DNA of 33,800 nucleotides from an uncultured Saprospiraceae bacterium (lineage in GTDB: Bacteria > Bacteroidota > Bacteroidia > Chitinophagales > Saprospiraceae): assembly GCA_937928405.1 (NCBI GenBank), contig CALFWZ010000089.1:1-33800 (forward strand), written 5' to 3'. The notes beneath the pieces were generated by a model. It did not search any database. It was not told the origin of the DNA and saw only the letters and a program-made list of their open reading frames with translations. This document shows positions 1 through 8,185 of the stretch, piece by piece. Position numbers and translations under genes: made by a program. Position 1 is the stretch's first letter. Each line of letters begins with the position of its first letter.

Positions 1-77
1 AACGCTTTCTTGAATTCTTCTCGTAATTTTTCATCAGCTACTAAATCTGACATCCGGGGTGACTTCTTCTTTTTCAT
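1..77 (-). CDS. 5' end of an unidentified minus-strand gene, cut by the window start
   Basis: Read on the minus strand, an ATG at 77-75 opens a frame with no stop down to base 1. It gives 25 residues beginning MKKKKSPRMSDLVADEKL and continuing REEFKKA. A second in-frame ATG lies at 53-51 and could be the true start (MSDLVADEKL). The fragment is charged and probably helical, with no signal peptide. It diverges from mqo, and about 150 bases between them hold a TCAAC repeat array. It is too short to assign a family. That it is coding is inferred only from the open frame, the codon use and the position upstream of a divergent gene. Confidence 0.4.
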   Translation of the reverse strand, partial: MKKKKSPRMSDLVADEKLREEFKKA

Positions 78-146
78 GTCAATCTATTTTTTTATTAAAT
101 TTACAAAATATGATTGACACACTTTATTTGAACAGTCCCAATTATC

Positions 147-194
147 TTTTCAACTTTTCAACTTTTCAACAAATCAACAAATCAACAAATCAAC
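147..194 (+). repeat. 8-bp-period TCAAC array upstream of mqo (6 units)
   Basis: Six adjacent 8-base units: three TTTTCAAC (147-170) followed by three AAATCAAC (171-194). All end in TCAAC. The array finishes 31 bases before the mqo start codon, so it probably lies in the mqo leader or promoter. It belongs to the same family as the arrays at 1718, 4258, 21012 and 21184. Confidence 0.85.
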
Positions 195-225
195 AAAATC
201 CCGTATCTTTCCAAAAAAAATACAC

Positions 226-1716
226 ATGCCTAAATCAATCACGTTAATTGGCGCCGGAATCATGAGTGCTACGCTTGGTGTTTTTCTAAAAAAGCTAATG
301 CCAGACGCGCAACTGACGATCTACGAACGACTGGATCGGGTAGGGGCTGAAAGTTCCGATGCATGGAATAATGCTGGAACCGGTCACTCTTCTTTTTGTG
401 AACTTAACTATACACCTGAACGAGCAGATGGAACGATTGACATTTCCAAAGCCTTGAGAATTGCGGAGAGTTTCGAAATATCTAAACAATTTTGGGCTTA
501 TCTTAAAACCAATGGAGACCTAAAAAGTGAAGGTGCTTTTATCAATGACATTCCACATATGAGTTTTGTTTGGGGTGATGGAAATGTAGAATTTTTACGA
601 AAACGATATAATGCACTTACGCAATATTCCATGTTTGCGGATATGTTGTTTTCTAGAGACTTTGAAGAAATGAAAGTTTGGATGCCACTAATTATGGCAG
701 AGCGGGATACCCATAAATCCATCGCTGCTACCCGCATGGCGATTGGTACTGATGTCAATTTCGGTGCCATCACCCGTGGTATGATTGAATACCTCGAAAG
801 CTGTGATGGCGTCGACTTAAAATTAGGATACGAAATAAAAGATATTGATCGAGTCGGTGACGGTTGGGAAATAGAAGTGAAGCATATGAAAACGGGGGAG
901 GGAAGCACTGCTAAATTTGATTTTGTTTTTATCGGAGCAGGTGGTGGTGCTTTAAAGCTTTTAGAAAAAAGTGATATTCCCGAAGCACACGGATATGGTG
1001 GTTTTCCCGTTGGCGGGCAATGGCTGAAATGTACCAATCCAGAAATTGTCAAACACCATCAAGCCAAGGTTTACGGAAAGGCGGAGGAGGGTTCTCCACC
1101 GATGTCTGTTCCACATTTGGATACCCGTATGCTCGACGGAGAACGATCTTTGCTCTTTGGACCTTACGCTGGTTTCTCTACCAAATTTTTAAAGAACGGT
1201 TCTTACTTGGATCTTCCGTTGTCTTTAGAAGTTCATAATATTTGGCCGATGCTTTCGGCAGGTATCCATAATATTGGACTGACTAAATATTTGATTGAAC
1301 AAGTTATCCAATCGCCCGAAGAACGATTTGCTGCGCTCCAAAAATATTATCCGACCGCGAGAATGGAAGATTGGGAATTGGCTATGGCCGGACAACGAGT
1401 TCAGATTATAAAAAAAGATAAAGACGAGGGGGGCGTGCTAAAGTTTGGAACAGAGATCGTGACAGATGCTTCTCTCAGTCTAGCCGCGTTATTAGGTGCC
1501 TCGCCGGGTGCTTCTACTTCTGTAGGTATTATGTTGAACGTTTTGGCTAAATGTTTTCCCAATGAAATTAAATCGGAGGCTTGGCAAAAGCAACTGCAGA
1601 CGATGATTCCTAGTTATGGAAAATCGCTTATTGATGATGGAGAATTATTACAGAGAACTAGGATCGAGACGACTCGAGTACTAGGCTTGGAAACGAGGGA
1701 GGAGGAGTGGCGGTAA
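226..1716 (+). CDS. mqo: Malate:quinone oxidoreductase
   Basis: FAD-dependent, membrane-associated oxidation of malate to oxaloacetate with electrons passed to the quinone pool (menaquinone is usual in Bacteroidota). It is a TCA-cycle alternative to NAD-linked malate dehydrogenase. The 496-residue product opens with a dinucleotide-binding motif, GAGIMSATL at residues 9-17. The family signatures DAWNNAGTGHSSFCELNYTP and ALRIAESFEISKQFW follow. A C-terminal flavin-side motif, GASPGAST, lies at 424-431. Length is close to the roughly 500-residue members of the family. There is no signal peptide or transmembrane segment, as expected for a peripheral enzyme. The ATG at 226 puts the glycine motif at the usual place. 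TCAAC and GTTGA arrays flank the gene at 5' and 3'; no hairpin terminator is seen. Confidence 0.96.
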   Translation: MPKSITLIGAGIMSATLGVFLKKLMPDAQLTIYERLDRVGAESSDAWNNAGTGHSSFCELNYTPERADGTIDISKALRIAESFEISKQFWAYLKTNGDLKSEGAFINDIPHMSFVWGDGNVEFLRKRYNALTQYSMFADMLFSRDFEEMKVWMPLIMAERDTHKSIAATRMAIGTDVNFGAITRGMIEYLESCDGVDLKLGYEIKDIDRVGDGWEIEVKHMKTGEGSTAKFDFVFIGAGGGALKLLEKSDIPEAHGYGGFPVGGQWLKCTNPEIVKHHQAKVYGKAEEGSPPMSVPHLDTRMLDGERSLLFGPYAGFSTKFLKNGSYLDLPLSLEVHNIWPMLSAGIHNIGLTKYLIEQVIQSPEERFAALQKYYPTARMEDWELAMAGQRVQIIKKDKDEGGVLKFGTEIVTDASLSLAALLGASPGASTSVGIMLNVLAKCFPNEIKSEAWQKQLQTMIPSYGKSLIDDGELLQRTRIETTRVLGLETREEEWR

Positions 1717-1717
1717 T

Positions 1718-1749
1718 GTTGAGGTGTTGAATCGTTGAATCGTTGAGCC
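1718..1749 (+). repeat. 8-bp-period GTTGA array 3' of mqo (4 units)
   Basis: Units GTTGAGGT, GTTGAATC, GTTGAATC and GTTGAGCC begin one base after the mqo TAA. This is the reverse-complement orientation of the array at 147-194, so mqo is bracketed by inversely oriented members of one repeat family. Confidence 0.85.
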
Positions 1750-1840
1750 TACTCTAAAAACTAAGAAAACAAATTTTTCAAATATCATGAAATAAAAATA
1801 ATATATGTATTTGCTTTGCGATAAAAGATATACACGCCTT

Positions 1841-1932
1841 CCTGTCGGACAGGCAGGTTAGAAGGTCTTCCGAAACAAGTTCGGAACGGGTGCTGCGTCT
1901 TTGCGCCTCCCGAATCGAGTTCGGAACAGGTC
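1841..1932. repeat. Hairpin cluster with a 40-bp-spaced direct repeat in the 1717-2072 gap
   Basis: CCTGTC-g-GACAGG at 1841-1853 is a near-perfect palindrome. Two 25-base direct repeats follow at 1868-1892 and 1908-1932, with 20 of 25 bases identical. Each carries its own hairpin: TTCCGAA/TTCGGAA with a 5-base loop, and CCGAA/TTCGG with a 5-base loop. The segment is richer in G+C than its surroundings. The rest of the 356-base gap holds the array at 1718 and two more GTTGA units at 1966-1981. I see no gene in it. Confidence 0.6.
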
Positions 1933-1965
1933 TGCGCGAAAAACACTTTTTAGCGTAAACTCATT

Positions 1966-1981
1966 GTTGAATGGTTGAAAT
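1966..1981 (+). repeat. Two-unit GTTGA repeat
   Basis: GTTGAATG followed by GTTGAAAT, the same 8-base period and core as the longer arrays. It lies 91 bases upstream of the SH3-type lipoprotein start. It is short enough to be partly chance, but its place between two genes fits the family. Confidence 0.5.
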
Positions 1982-2072
1982 CAAATAAATGGGATAACCA
2001 GTGATTGACATTTCTTTAAATCTTTTTTTTGTTCAATTAAAACAATTCTATACATTCCCTTAAATCAAAACC

Positions 2073-3254
2073 ATGAAATTATCTCACTTAATCTATCTCA
2101 TATTTTTTCTTTTCGCTTGTCAATCTACTCCCAAAATAGAGCAGGAGAACTCAGGTTCGGAATCATCCCCAACAGACTTGAATCCATCAAGCGGCAATAA
2201 CTCAAATCTTAAAACTTCCGAACTTGAAACTACCAGACCTAATCCAACCTTTGTCTCCGTCCGTGATTCTGGTTATGTCTCCGCACCGAGTGGTCTTCGC
2301 GTACGTGATACTCCTGGGTTAGATGGACAAAGAATTGGTGTGCGGCCTTTTGGGAAAAAAGTTCGGATCATCGAGCGGACGGGAATTTCCCTTACGGTAA
2401 AAGAAAACGGAAAAGACCTAACCGGAGAATGGGTGGGAATCGAAAGTCGATTGTTAAAAAACAGAAAACTAGAAACGGTTACTGGATATGTCTTTGATGG
2501 ATTTTTGGTGAAAGATAAAGAAGCCATTCAAACTGCGATTCCTACCGATATAAGGATCGAAAAGCTACAGACGGTTTTTAATCAAAATGCGGGTATTGGA
2601 GGGCTGATGCCCAATTTAGATAATCTGGTAAGATCTGAAAGAGAAAATTTTACGATCCCCTTATATGGAAAAGATCGAAAAACAATAATAGGTCGGGCAT
2701 CTAATGAATTTTTCCGAGGCGGAAATTACCGTCGATACACTGATTTTAAACATCCGGATAATTGTAAGTATACTGATCCTCCGCGCATGTCAGCCAGTAC
2801 AGAACTGGGCTTAGGCAATTTTTTACGGGTCTACGATCAGAAAGATGATTTCCTGTTTTTAGGCTATATCTGTCAGCAACCAGTTTGGATAAATAGTCGT
2901 GAACTAGATCCCGATATGGTAGCATTTCAAAACTACTTGCAGATATTCAAATCTCTGCCCGGAGGAGGCGCATGGGAAGCCGGCTATACTTACACCGGTG
3001 CTAATAAAGTCCTGCGTAAATCACCTGATTTAAATGCCAAAGCAGTGGTAAATAATATTTTACCTGATTATGAAATTTATTTGTTGGGGGAATATCAAGG
3101 ACATTGGGCGAAAGTAAAGATTCGAGAAGCCAAACATAATTTTGGAGAAATGTATTTTTCTGGCACGGATTACGGACAAGAATGGGAAGGCTGGATTATG
3201 ATTGTTGATCCGGATGGGACCATGTTGATGGCACCGCATATATTTGGATGTTAA
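2073..3254 (+). CDS. SH3-type domain lipoprotein
   Basis: 393 residues with a lipoprotein signal: a hydrophobic stretch ending LFAC, with Cys16 as the lipidated residue. A Ser/Asn/Thr-rich linker follows (about 17-60). Residues 65-145 look like a bacterial SH3 domain (SGLRVRDTPGLDGQRIG, then a KKVRIIE strand and a GEWVGIES strand). A second, weaker SH3-like segment lies near 305-350 (KVLRKSPDLNAKAV, then GHWAKVKI). Such domains often bind peptidoglycan or other cell-envelope ligands, but the actual ligand here is unknown. The middle (150-300) is not recognised. It stands alone between mqo and a small barrel protein, with non-coding gaps on both sides. An envelope location is well supported; function is not. 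Confidence 0.75.
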   Translation: MKLSHLIYLIFFLFACQSTPKIEQENSGSESSPTDLNPSSGNNSNLKTSELETTRPNPTFVSVRDSGYVSAPSGLRVRDTPGLDGQRIGVRPFGKKVRIIERTGISLTVKENGKDLTGEWVGIESRLLKNRKLETVTGYVFDGFLVKDKEAIQTAIPTDIRIEKLQTVFNQNAGIGGLMPNLDNLVRSERENFTIPLYGKDRKTIIGRASNEFFRGGNYRRYTDFKHPDNCKYTDPPRMSASTELGLGNFLRVYDQKDDFLFLGYICQQPVWINSRELDPDMVAFQNYLQIFKSLPGGGAWEAGYTYTGANKVLRKSPDLNAKAVVNNILPDYEIYLLGEYQGHWAKVKIREAKHNFGEMYFSGTDYGQEWEGWIMIVDPDGTMLMAPHIFGC

Positions 3255-3389
3255 AATATGTTGTAGTTGCTGCTGTGGGAGGTGTTGTGAATTTTTAAAA
3301 AAAACGTATGATGACTATTTTGGGCTAAAAAACAGTAATTTTTTATAGGTTCATTGTTCAGGTAAATAGATCTTAGCGTAAGAAAATAA

Positions 3390-4148
3390 ATGCCTATGAA
3401 ATTCTTAGTTAAACAAATGATTGTCATTACGATCTTAATGCTATCAATTGCCACTACAGGAATAAGTCAAAAATATGATAATTTTTATGAATATGGCGAA
3501 GGACAGATAAAGGATATTTATAAATTTGGTATTGGTAAACTCTTCGTTAGACAATTTTTTTTCGGATATGAAAGGTTGGTTTCAGATCAATTTTCTATAA
3601 CTTCTCAAGTTGGTTTTTTAGGTAAAGCCTTTTATCTAGAGACTTTAAGTGAAATGAATGGAATAAAAACATTTGGTTACATAAGAACCGAAAAAACGCC
3701 AACTAGTGATTTTTTTCATAAAAGAACCTTTACTAATTTTGGATGTCAAATAAATTTTGGAATTAGATACTATCCTTCTGGGTTAGAGGAGATTTTTTTT
3801 CTTGGAGTTAGAGGTGGCTACCAATATGCTGATTTTGGCAATGATTTAGAGGTGTTTTATTATGATAACGTACGTGGAAGTAGACTTTCTTCTAAAATTT
3901 TAGATATTAAGCAGAATTCTTATTTCTATGGTGGCTCTTTCGGTGCTAATCTTATTTTAGGAGAAAAGACTGCTTTAGAATTTTATCTATTAATTGGTCG
4001 CCGATACAGTAAATTAATAGCTCCAGAATTTATTGAAGTGATTCCAAATCCTGCAGGTTCTACTTTCGGAAAGTTTCAGAATAATCATTTAAATTCCATA
4101 CATAGAATTCATTTTGAATTAGGGATCTATTTAGGAATTGGTCAATGA
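3390..4148 (+). CDS. Small outer-membrane beta-barrel protein, unknown role
   Basis: 252 residues with a Sec signal of about 26 residues ending near TTGISQ. The mature part alternates hydrophobic and polar residues, with many Gly and aromatic residues and repeated strand-turn patterns such as FFLGVRGGYQYADFG and FYGGSFGANLILGEK. It ends in LGIYLGIGQ. This is the pattern of an 8-stranded outer-membrane barrel of the DUF3575-like kind. Two in-frame ATGs (3390 and 3396) are possible starts, the second giving MKFLVKQM. It converges with the TonB receptor gene. A long repeat array lies between them and no hairpin terminator is visible. Function unknown. Confidence 0.65.
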   Translation: MPMKFLVKQMIVITILMLSIATTGISQKYDNFYEYGEGQIKDIYKFGIGKLFVRQFFFGYERLVSDQFSITSQVGFLGKAFYLETLSEMNGIKTFGYIRTEKTPTSDFFHKRTFTNFGCQINFGIRYYPSGLEEIFFLGVRGGYQYADFGNDLEVFYYDNVRGSRLSSKILDIKQNSYFYGGSFGANLILGEKTALEFYLLIGRRYSKLIAPEFIEVIPNPAGSTFGKFQNNHLNSIHRIHFELGIYLGIGQ

Positions 4149-4257
4149 AAAGGTTGATTAAATGTTTTTCAGTAACAAATTCAATCTTCTCTTTCTCGCA
4201 AAAAAAATAAGTTAAAAAATCTACACAACAGAAAGTCTTACAAATAATAAATATATT

Positions 4258-4351
4258 ATTCAACGATTCAACGATTCAACGATTCAACGATTCAACGATT
4301 CAACGATTCAACGATTCAACGATTCAACGATTCAACGATTCAACGATTCAA
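4258..4351 (+). repeat. 8-bp-period ATTCAACG array (11 perfect units) across the receptor stop codon
   Basis: Eleven identical ATTCAACG units run from 4258 to 4345, followed by a partial ATTCAA. Read on the minus strand (the receptor's coding strand) this is GTTGAATC. The receptor TGA stop (4342-4340) and its last codons (Leu-Asn-Arg) lie inside the array, which continues for about 80 bases beyond the stop. It fills most of the gap between two convergent genes. Confidence 0.95.
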
Positions 4352-6805
4352 TAAATCAAAACCCACCCCCAAATAAAAACTTCGCCCATTCGAAGGCAAG
4401 ATCCCCGGCCCCGGATAACCAGTAGCTCGGCGGGTAAAATAAGCTTGATCGCTTAAATTATTAATCCCCGTTTCTATCCGAAAAGACTTCCATTGATAAG
4501 AAAAAGAAAGATCCATGATGGCGTAAGCAGGGATGAGCCCTTCAATGGCAATCGGACTAAAAGTCGCATTGGTGGCATCAGAAAAATGTTCCGCGGTATA
4601 GCTATATTGATAGGCCACTTTTAACTTTTTCCAGCGAAGATTAAGGCCCGTTTTAAAAATAAAAGGAGGCACCAATTCTACCTTATTACCTTCAATCCCA
4701 GTCTCCTGAGAATTCTGATAAATAGCATTGGTAAAAGATATATTGGTGAAAATACTCAAGTCAAAATCTTTACTCTCGGGTCTGAAAAAATCATAAACCT
4801 GCCATTCTAAAAGTGATTCAAAACCAAGAATATCAGCATCCGCAACGTTGGTGCGAAACCGAATAATTTTATCGGTCTCTCCATTGAAAACAGGATTAGG
4901 AACGCGTTTTAAAATGGCACCAATTCGATCTTGATAGGACAAATAAAACCCACTTAAATCATAGTCAAAATATTTTCCAATTTTACCTCTAGCACCTATG
5001 TCAAAGTTAAATCCCTTTTCATCTTTCAGGTTTTCATCGACCACTAAACTTCCAACATTTACTCGAATATCGTTAAAATTTAACGCTCGATAATTCTGTG
5101 AAAAATTAGTGTAAAATTCCGTTCGTTCATTCAATTTATAACTGCTACCAATTCCAAAAAAGATAAACTGGCGTTGGTTGTTTTTATCTTCTTCAAAGCG
5201 CTCCTGTGAAATAATATTGCCGGCTAAATCTTTGGTGATTTGGGTGTAGTAACCTTCGGCTTCCGTTTGAATCGATTCGTACCGCAGTCCCGGTGTTACA
5301 CTCCATTTTTCTGAAAAATTAAAAACATTCTCCGCAAAAAAACTGATGTTTTTACTCGGCAAATCAAAGTCAGAACCTTCTAGATTTTCAGGATTTAAAT
5401 AGGTGAAATTGGGTTGATCCGTCGCATCGCCTGCTCCTTGTCTCCGTAGTGTTAGTCCTTGATAATACCGTCCACCGACTAGTAGGGTGCTGGGTTGATT
5501 AAAAGTCGTATACTGCCAAAAAAGACGGGTTTCATTTCCCCAATTTTTAAAATCATCACTCAAAAAATCTCGATTTTCTAAAAAGTCTATCTGTGTGATA
5601 TTTCCCAAATTTCCAATGGCATCTCGACCGCCGATTAATCCAAAAAACTGACTATTGATACGTATTTTTTCTGTTGCTTTTAACTGCAGCTTTAACGCAA
5701 ATAAATTCCAATCCACGGCAAACCAATTTCGACTGCGGTTAGACTGTCGAGGATCTTCCGAAAATTGGGCATCTGTGAGTCCACCTGGTTGCTGGGCGAG
5801 ATATTGCGTATGTGTATACTCGGGACGAATTGAAAATTTTTCTGAGAATTTGATCGTCGCACTCAAGTAAGCGGTATGTTGTTCTAATCCCGAATTGGGT
5901 CTCCAGCCATCACTTCGTTTATATTGATAAAAACCATAATAATTTACTTTCCCAACGGTCCCGCCCAAGCTATTAAAAGAAGAAAATAATCCAAAAGAGC
6001 CAATGGTTTGCATCGTCCCAACGCCTATTTTTTTATCGATAGGACCTTCCTTAAATTTAAAATTTAGCATGCCTCCGAATTGCGTTCCGTACTGTAAAGA
6101 GGCAGCTCCTCGCACTACCTCAATTCGCTGGATGGCCTGAACGGGTGGCGTATAATAACTTTCTGGATATCCCAAGGCATCTGCACTGATATCGTACCCA
6201 TTTTGACGAGTATTAAAATTGGCATTTCGACTTGGGCTAAGTCCTCGACCTCCGATCCCTAATTGAATGCCGGCACCGTCACTTTCCCAAATATTCAAGC
6301 CAGAAACTTTGGCATACACTTGACGACTATTGTTGGTGGCTTTGTTGACGGTTAGTTTGGCTAATTGAATTAATTCATTTTTTTTAGAAGCGTAGATGGC
6401 GTTATTTTCTACCTGCCGGAGTCGCTGAATGCCTGGTGCTTGGTTGCGGTTGTCCGTCACGTTGATCGTCGTAATATTTGTCACGGAACTAAGCATGAAA
6501 AAGTCGACGGATAAAGATTGGTTGGTGATTTCAATCGTGTAGGAAGTGTCTTGATAGCTAAGAGAATTTAGATTAACTGTATAAACTCCTGGCGATAAAT
6601 TTTCTATTTTAAAATGTCCATTTTCTAAGGTCGCAGTGCCTTTTTCTACATTTGGAATAAATAGCGTAGCCCCAACGATCGGATCTCCCGATTCCTGATC
6701 CAATACTTGACCACTGACAAAAAAGCTATCTTGTGCGATTAGGTTAGTGCTGATAATTAGGGCGAGTAACATTAGGACATGTATCAAAAACCTTTTCTTC
6801 TTCAT
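4340..6805 (-). CDS. TonB-dependent receptor, FecA-like, of the iron-type cluster
   Basis: 821 residues. It has a Sec signal (about 1-25, ending LIAQ), then a carboxypeptidase-regulatory-like beta domain (about 30-110, GDPIVGATLFIPN to SPGVYTVNLNSL). The plug covers about 120-260, with IQRIEVVRGAASLQYGTQFG. A 22-strand-type barrel follows, with plausible strand pairs to the end. The plug resembles siderophore or ferric-citrate receptors. It takes up a ligand across the outer membrane using TonB energy. The ligand is not shown by the sequence; a ferric complex is inferred from the imelysin and DUF4856 neighbours. It starts 6 bases after the HTTM gene, so it is cotranscribed with it. The last three residues (LNR) are encoded by a repeat array, so the protein does not end in the usual terminal aromatic residue. 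Confidence 0.9.
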   Translation of the reverse strand: MKKKRFLIHVLMLLALIISTNLIAQDSFFVSGQVLDQESGDPIVGATLFIPNVEKGTATLENGHFKIENLSPGVYTVNLNSLSYQDTSYTIEITNQSLSVDFFMLSSVTNITTINVTDNRNQAPGIQRLRQVENNAIYASKKNELIQLAKLTVNKATNNSRQVYAKVSGLNIWESDGAGIQLGIGGRGLSPSRNANFNTRQNGYDISADALGYPESYYTPPVQAIQRIEVVRGAASLQYGTQFGGMLNFKFKEGPIDKKIGVGTMQTIGSFGLFSSFNSLGGTVGKVNYYGFYQYKRSDGWRPNSGLEQHTAYLSATIKFSEKFSIRPEYTHTQYLAQQPGGLTDAQFSEDPRQSNRSRNWFAVDWNLFALKLQLKATEKIRINSQFFGLIGGRDAIGNLGNITQIDFLENRDFLSDDFKNWGNETRLFWQYTTFNQPSTLLVGGRYYQGLTLRRQGAGDATDQPNFTYLNPENLEGSDFDLPSKNISFFAENVFNFSEKWSVTPGLRYESIQTEAEGYYTQITKDLAGNIISQERFEEDKNNQRQFIFFGIGSSYKLNERTEFYTNFSQNYRALNFNDIRVNVGSLVVDENLKDEKGFNFDIGARGKIGKYFDYDLSGFYLSYQDRIGAILKRVPNPVFNGETDKIIRFRTNVADADILGFESLLEWQVYDFFRPESKDFDLSIFTNISFTNAIYQNSQETGIEGNKVELVPPFIFKTGLNLRWKKLKVAYQYSYTAEHFSDATNATFSPIAIEGLIPAYAIMDLSFSYQWKSFRIETGINNLSDQAYFTRRATGYPGPGILPSNGRSFYLGVGFDLLNR

Positions 6806-6811
6806 CCGTTT

Positions 6812-8170
6812 TTATTTGTTTTTAGAAATGGTTTTTTTACCAAAATTGGGATCAAAAGGAAGGAGCCAAGATTTATGTTTCCAGTCTTGACGAATCGTTG
6901 CTAGATTGACCTTGGGGTCGACTAAGGGTTGACTGAGCGTACCGTTTAAGGTAACCCTGCTTTGGCAACGAATGATCGGATTTTGGTAGCCTTTATTCTG
7001 GTAAACAGTCTTGAGATGATGCGCAAATTGTAAAATCATATCTGGTTGCGTACTCATCATCTTTTCTTGTTGTGCTGTCAAATAATCTCGGTTATTGACC
7101 CATTCTGTATTTTTACTTTTTTCATCACTCACCGTAAATGTGGTATAACCTGCTTTTTCCATCAACATTACGCGCCATGAAAATCGATATCCTTGTTCGG
7201 TCCAAAATAAATGCCCAGGATAGGCTAGGTAGCGAAAAGGAATGATTAGTTGCAGCATCACAAAAAATATTAAAAACGGTTTTAAGTTTTTCCAGGACCA
7301 CCAACTTTGCGATAGGGGATGATTGGCTGAGATATAGTGCGTTCCTTTTTTTATTTTATCTAAAATATTTTTGTGCGCTTCAGGCGAAAAAAAGATCAAC
7401 GTAGAAATGATCATTACGTAAGGAAAAATACCTATTTGAAATAAAAGCGCTGTTGCAATATGGAAGCCTAAGACCGCCAAGTAAGCCAACCAGCGGGTAG
7501 GGCGATAGAGTAGGAAGAATACGATAAAGAGATCGTACAAGGCTCCACTCCAGCTAAAAATAAATGGGGTAATTTCATGGCTGAGTAGGGGACCAAGCAA
7601 CGGGATGTGTGCTTGTGCGGGCAACCAGAGTTTGAGCGGCATGGCTCGAAATAACCAGTCTGGATTTAATTTGGCAATCCCTGCAAAAATATAAACCAGT
7701 GCTAATTGGAATTTAATTAGATCAGTCGTCCATCGTGGAATGGTCATCCGTTTGATCTTAGGCATTCGTATGGCATCTAGCGAGAAGTCTCGGTGTGCCG
7801 GCAGAAAAATTAACATAAAACCAATTAGGCTGACAAAATAATAATGGTTGAGATAATTGGTCTTGTCAATCAGTTCTATAAAAGTAAAACTCAAAAAAAA
7901 CAAACAAGCACTCAACCGATAAAACAATCCGAGCATAATGCCCAAGGCACTCAGAAAAACGGTAAGGAATAAAAGATAGATTCCGGTTGGACCAGGCGGC
8001 TCCAAGATTTCAAAATAAGAAAAGAAATAAACGGGTTCAATATAAAGCGATTCAATCCAACCATGATAATAAAATCGGAGAATACTTAGGGCCATCATCA
8101 ATCCAAATAGCATCCGGAAATGAACCAATGGAGCTGTCGGAATGAGCTGGGTTGGTTGATATTGCTTCAT
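6812..8170 (-). CDS. HTTM-domain membrane protein, vitamin-K-dependent gamma-carboxylase-like
   Basis: 452 residues with several hydrophobic helices between about 15 and 325 and a soluble C-terminal part. It matches the HTTM/VKGC family. YLNHYYFVSL puts His109, and YIFAGIAKLNPDWL puts Lys167, where human gamma-glutamyl carboxylase has His160 and Lys218. The spacing is 58 residues in both. WTEQGYRFSWRVML (from about 335) matches the family's post-membrane motif, and a second family block (SQPLVDPKVNLA) lies near 415-430. Vertebrate VKGC couples reduced vitamin K oxidation to Glu carboxylation; for bacterial HTTM proteins the substrate is generally unknown. The gene sits 15 bases after imelysin and 6 before the receptor, in one transcription unit. 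Family assignment is firm; enzymatic activity is inference. Confidence 0.88.
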   Translation of the reverse strand: MKQYQPTQLIPTAPLVHFRMLFGLMMALSILRFYYHGWIESLYIEPVYFFSYFEILEPPGPTGIYLLFLTVFLSALGIMLGLFYRLSACLFFLSFTFIELIDKTNYLNHYYFVSLIGFMLIFLPAHRDFSLDAIRMPKIKRMTIPRWTTDLIKFQLALVYIFAGIAKLNPDWLFRAMPLKLWLPAQAHIPLLGPLLSHEITPFIFSWSGALYDLFIVFFLLYRPTRWLAYLAVLGFHIATALLFQIGIFPYVMIISTLIFFSPEAHKNILDKIKKGTHYISANHPLSQSWWSWKNLKPFLIFFVMLQLIIPFRYLAYPGHLFWTEQGYRFSWRVMLMEKAGYTTFTVSDEKSKNTEWVNNRDYLTAQQEKMMSTQPDMILQFAHHLKTVYQNKGYQNPIIRCQSRVTLNGTLSQPLVDPKVNLATIRQDWKHKSWLLPFDPNFGKKTISKNK

Positions 8171-8185
8171 GTCTTAGATGAATTA

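Noticed and set aside
114..130. TTG plus TTTATTTG as the mqo promoter
   Set aside because: The spacer is only six bases and the -7 box has a mismatch.
59..247. 62-residue plus-strand frame across the first repeat array
   Set aside because: Its sequence is largely a translation of the TCAAC repeats and it overlaps the mqo start; no signal of real coding.
498..1052. 184-residue minus-strand open frame inside mqo
   Set aside because: Antisense shadow of a strongly conserved gene; the translation is Ser/Pro-rich with no family features.
3251..3454. 67-residue minus-strand frame between the SH3 lipoprotein and the small barrel gene
   Set aside because: It overlaps the start of the barrel gene, is low in complexity and has no recognisable features.
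4060..4263. 67-residue minus-strand frame downstream of the small barrel gene
   Set aside because: It overlaps the barrel gene's 3' end and the first repeat unit; composition looks like AT-rich noise.
4258..4351. CRISPR-like array
   Set aside because: Units are 8 bases in direct tandem with no spacers and no cas genes nearby; it is a simple tandem repeat.
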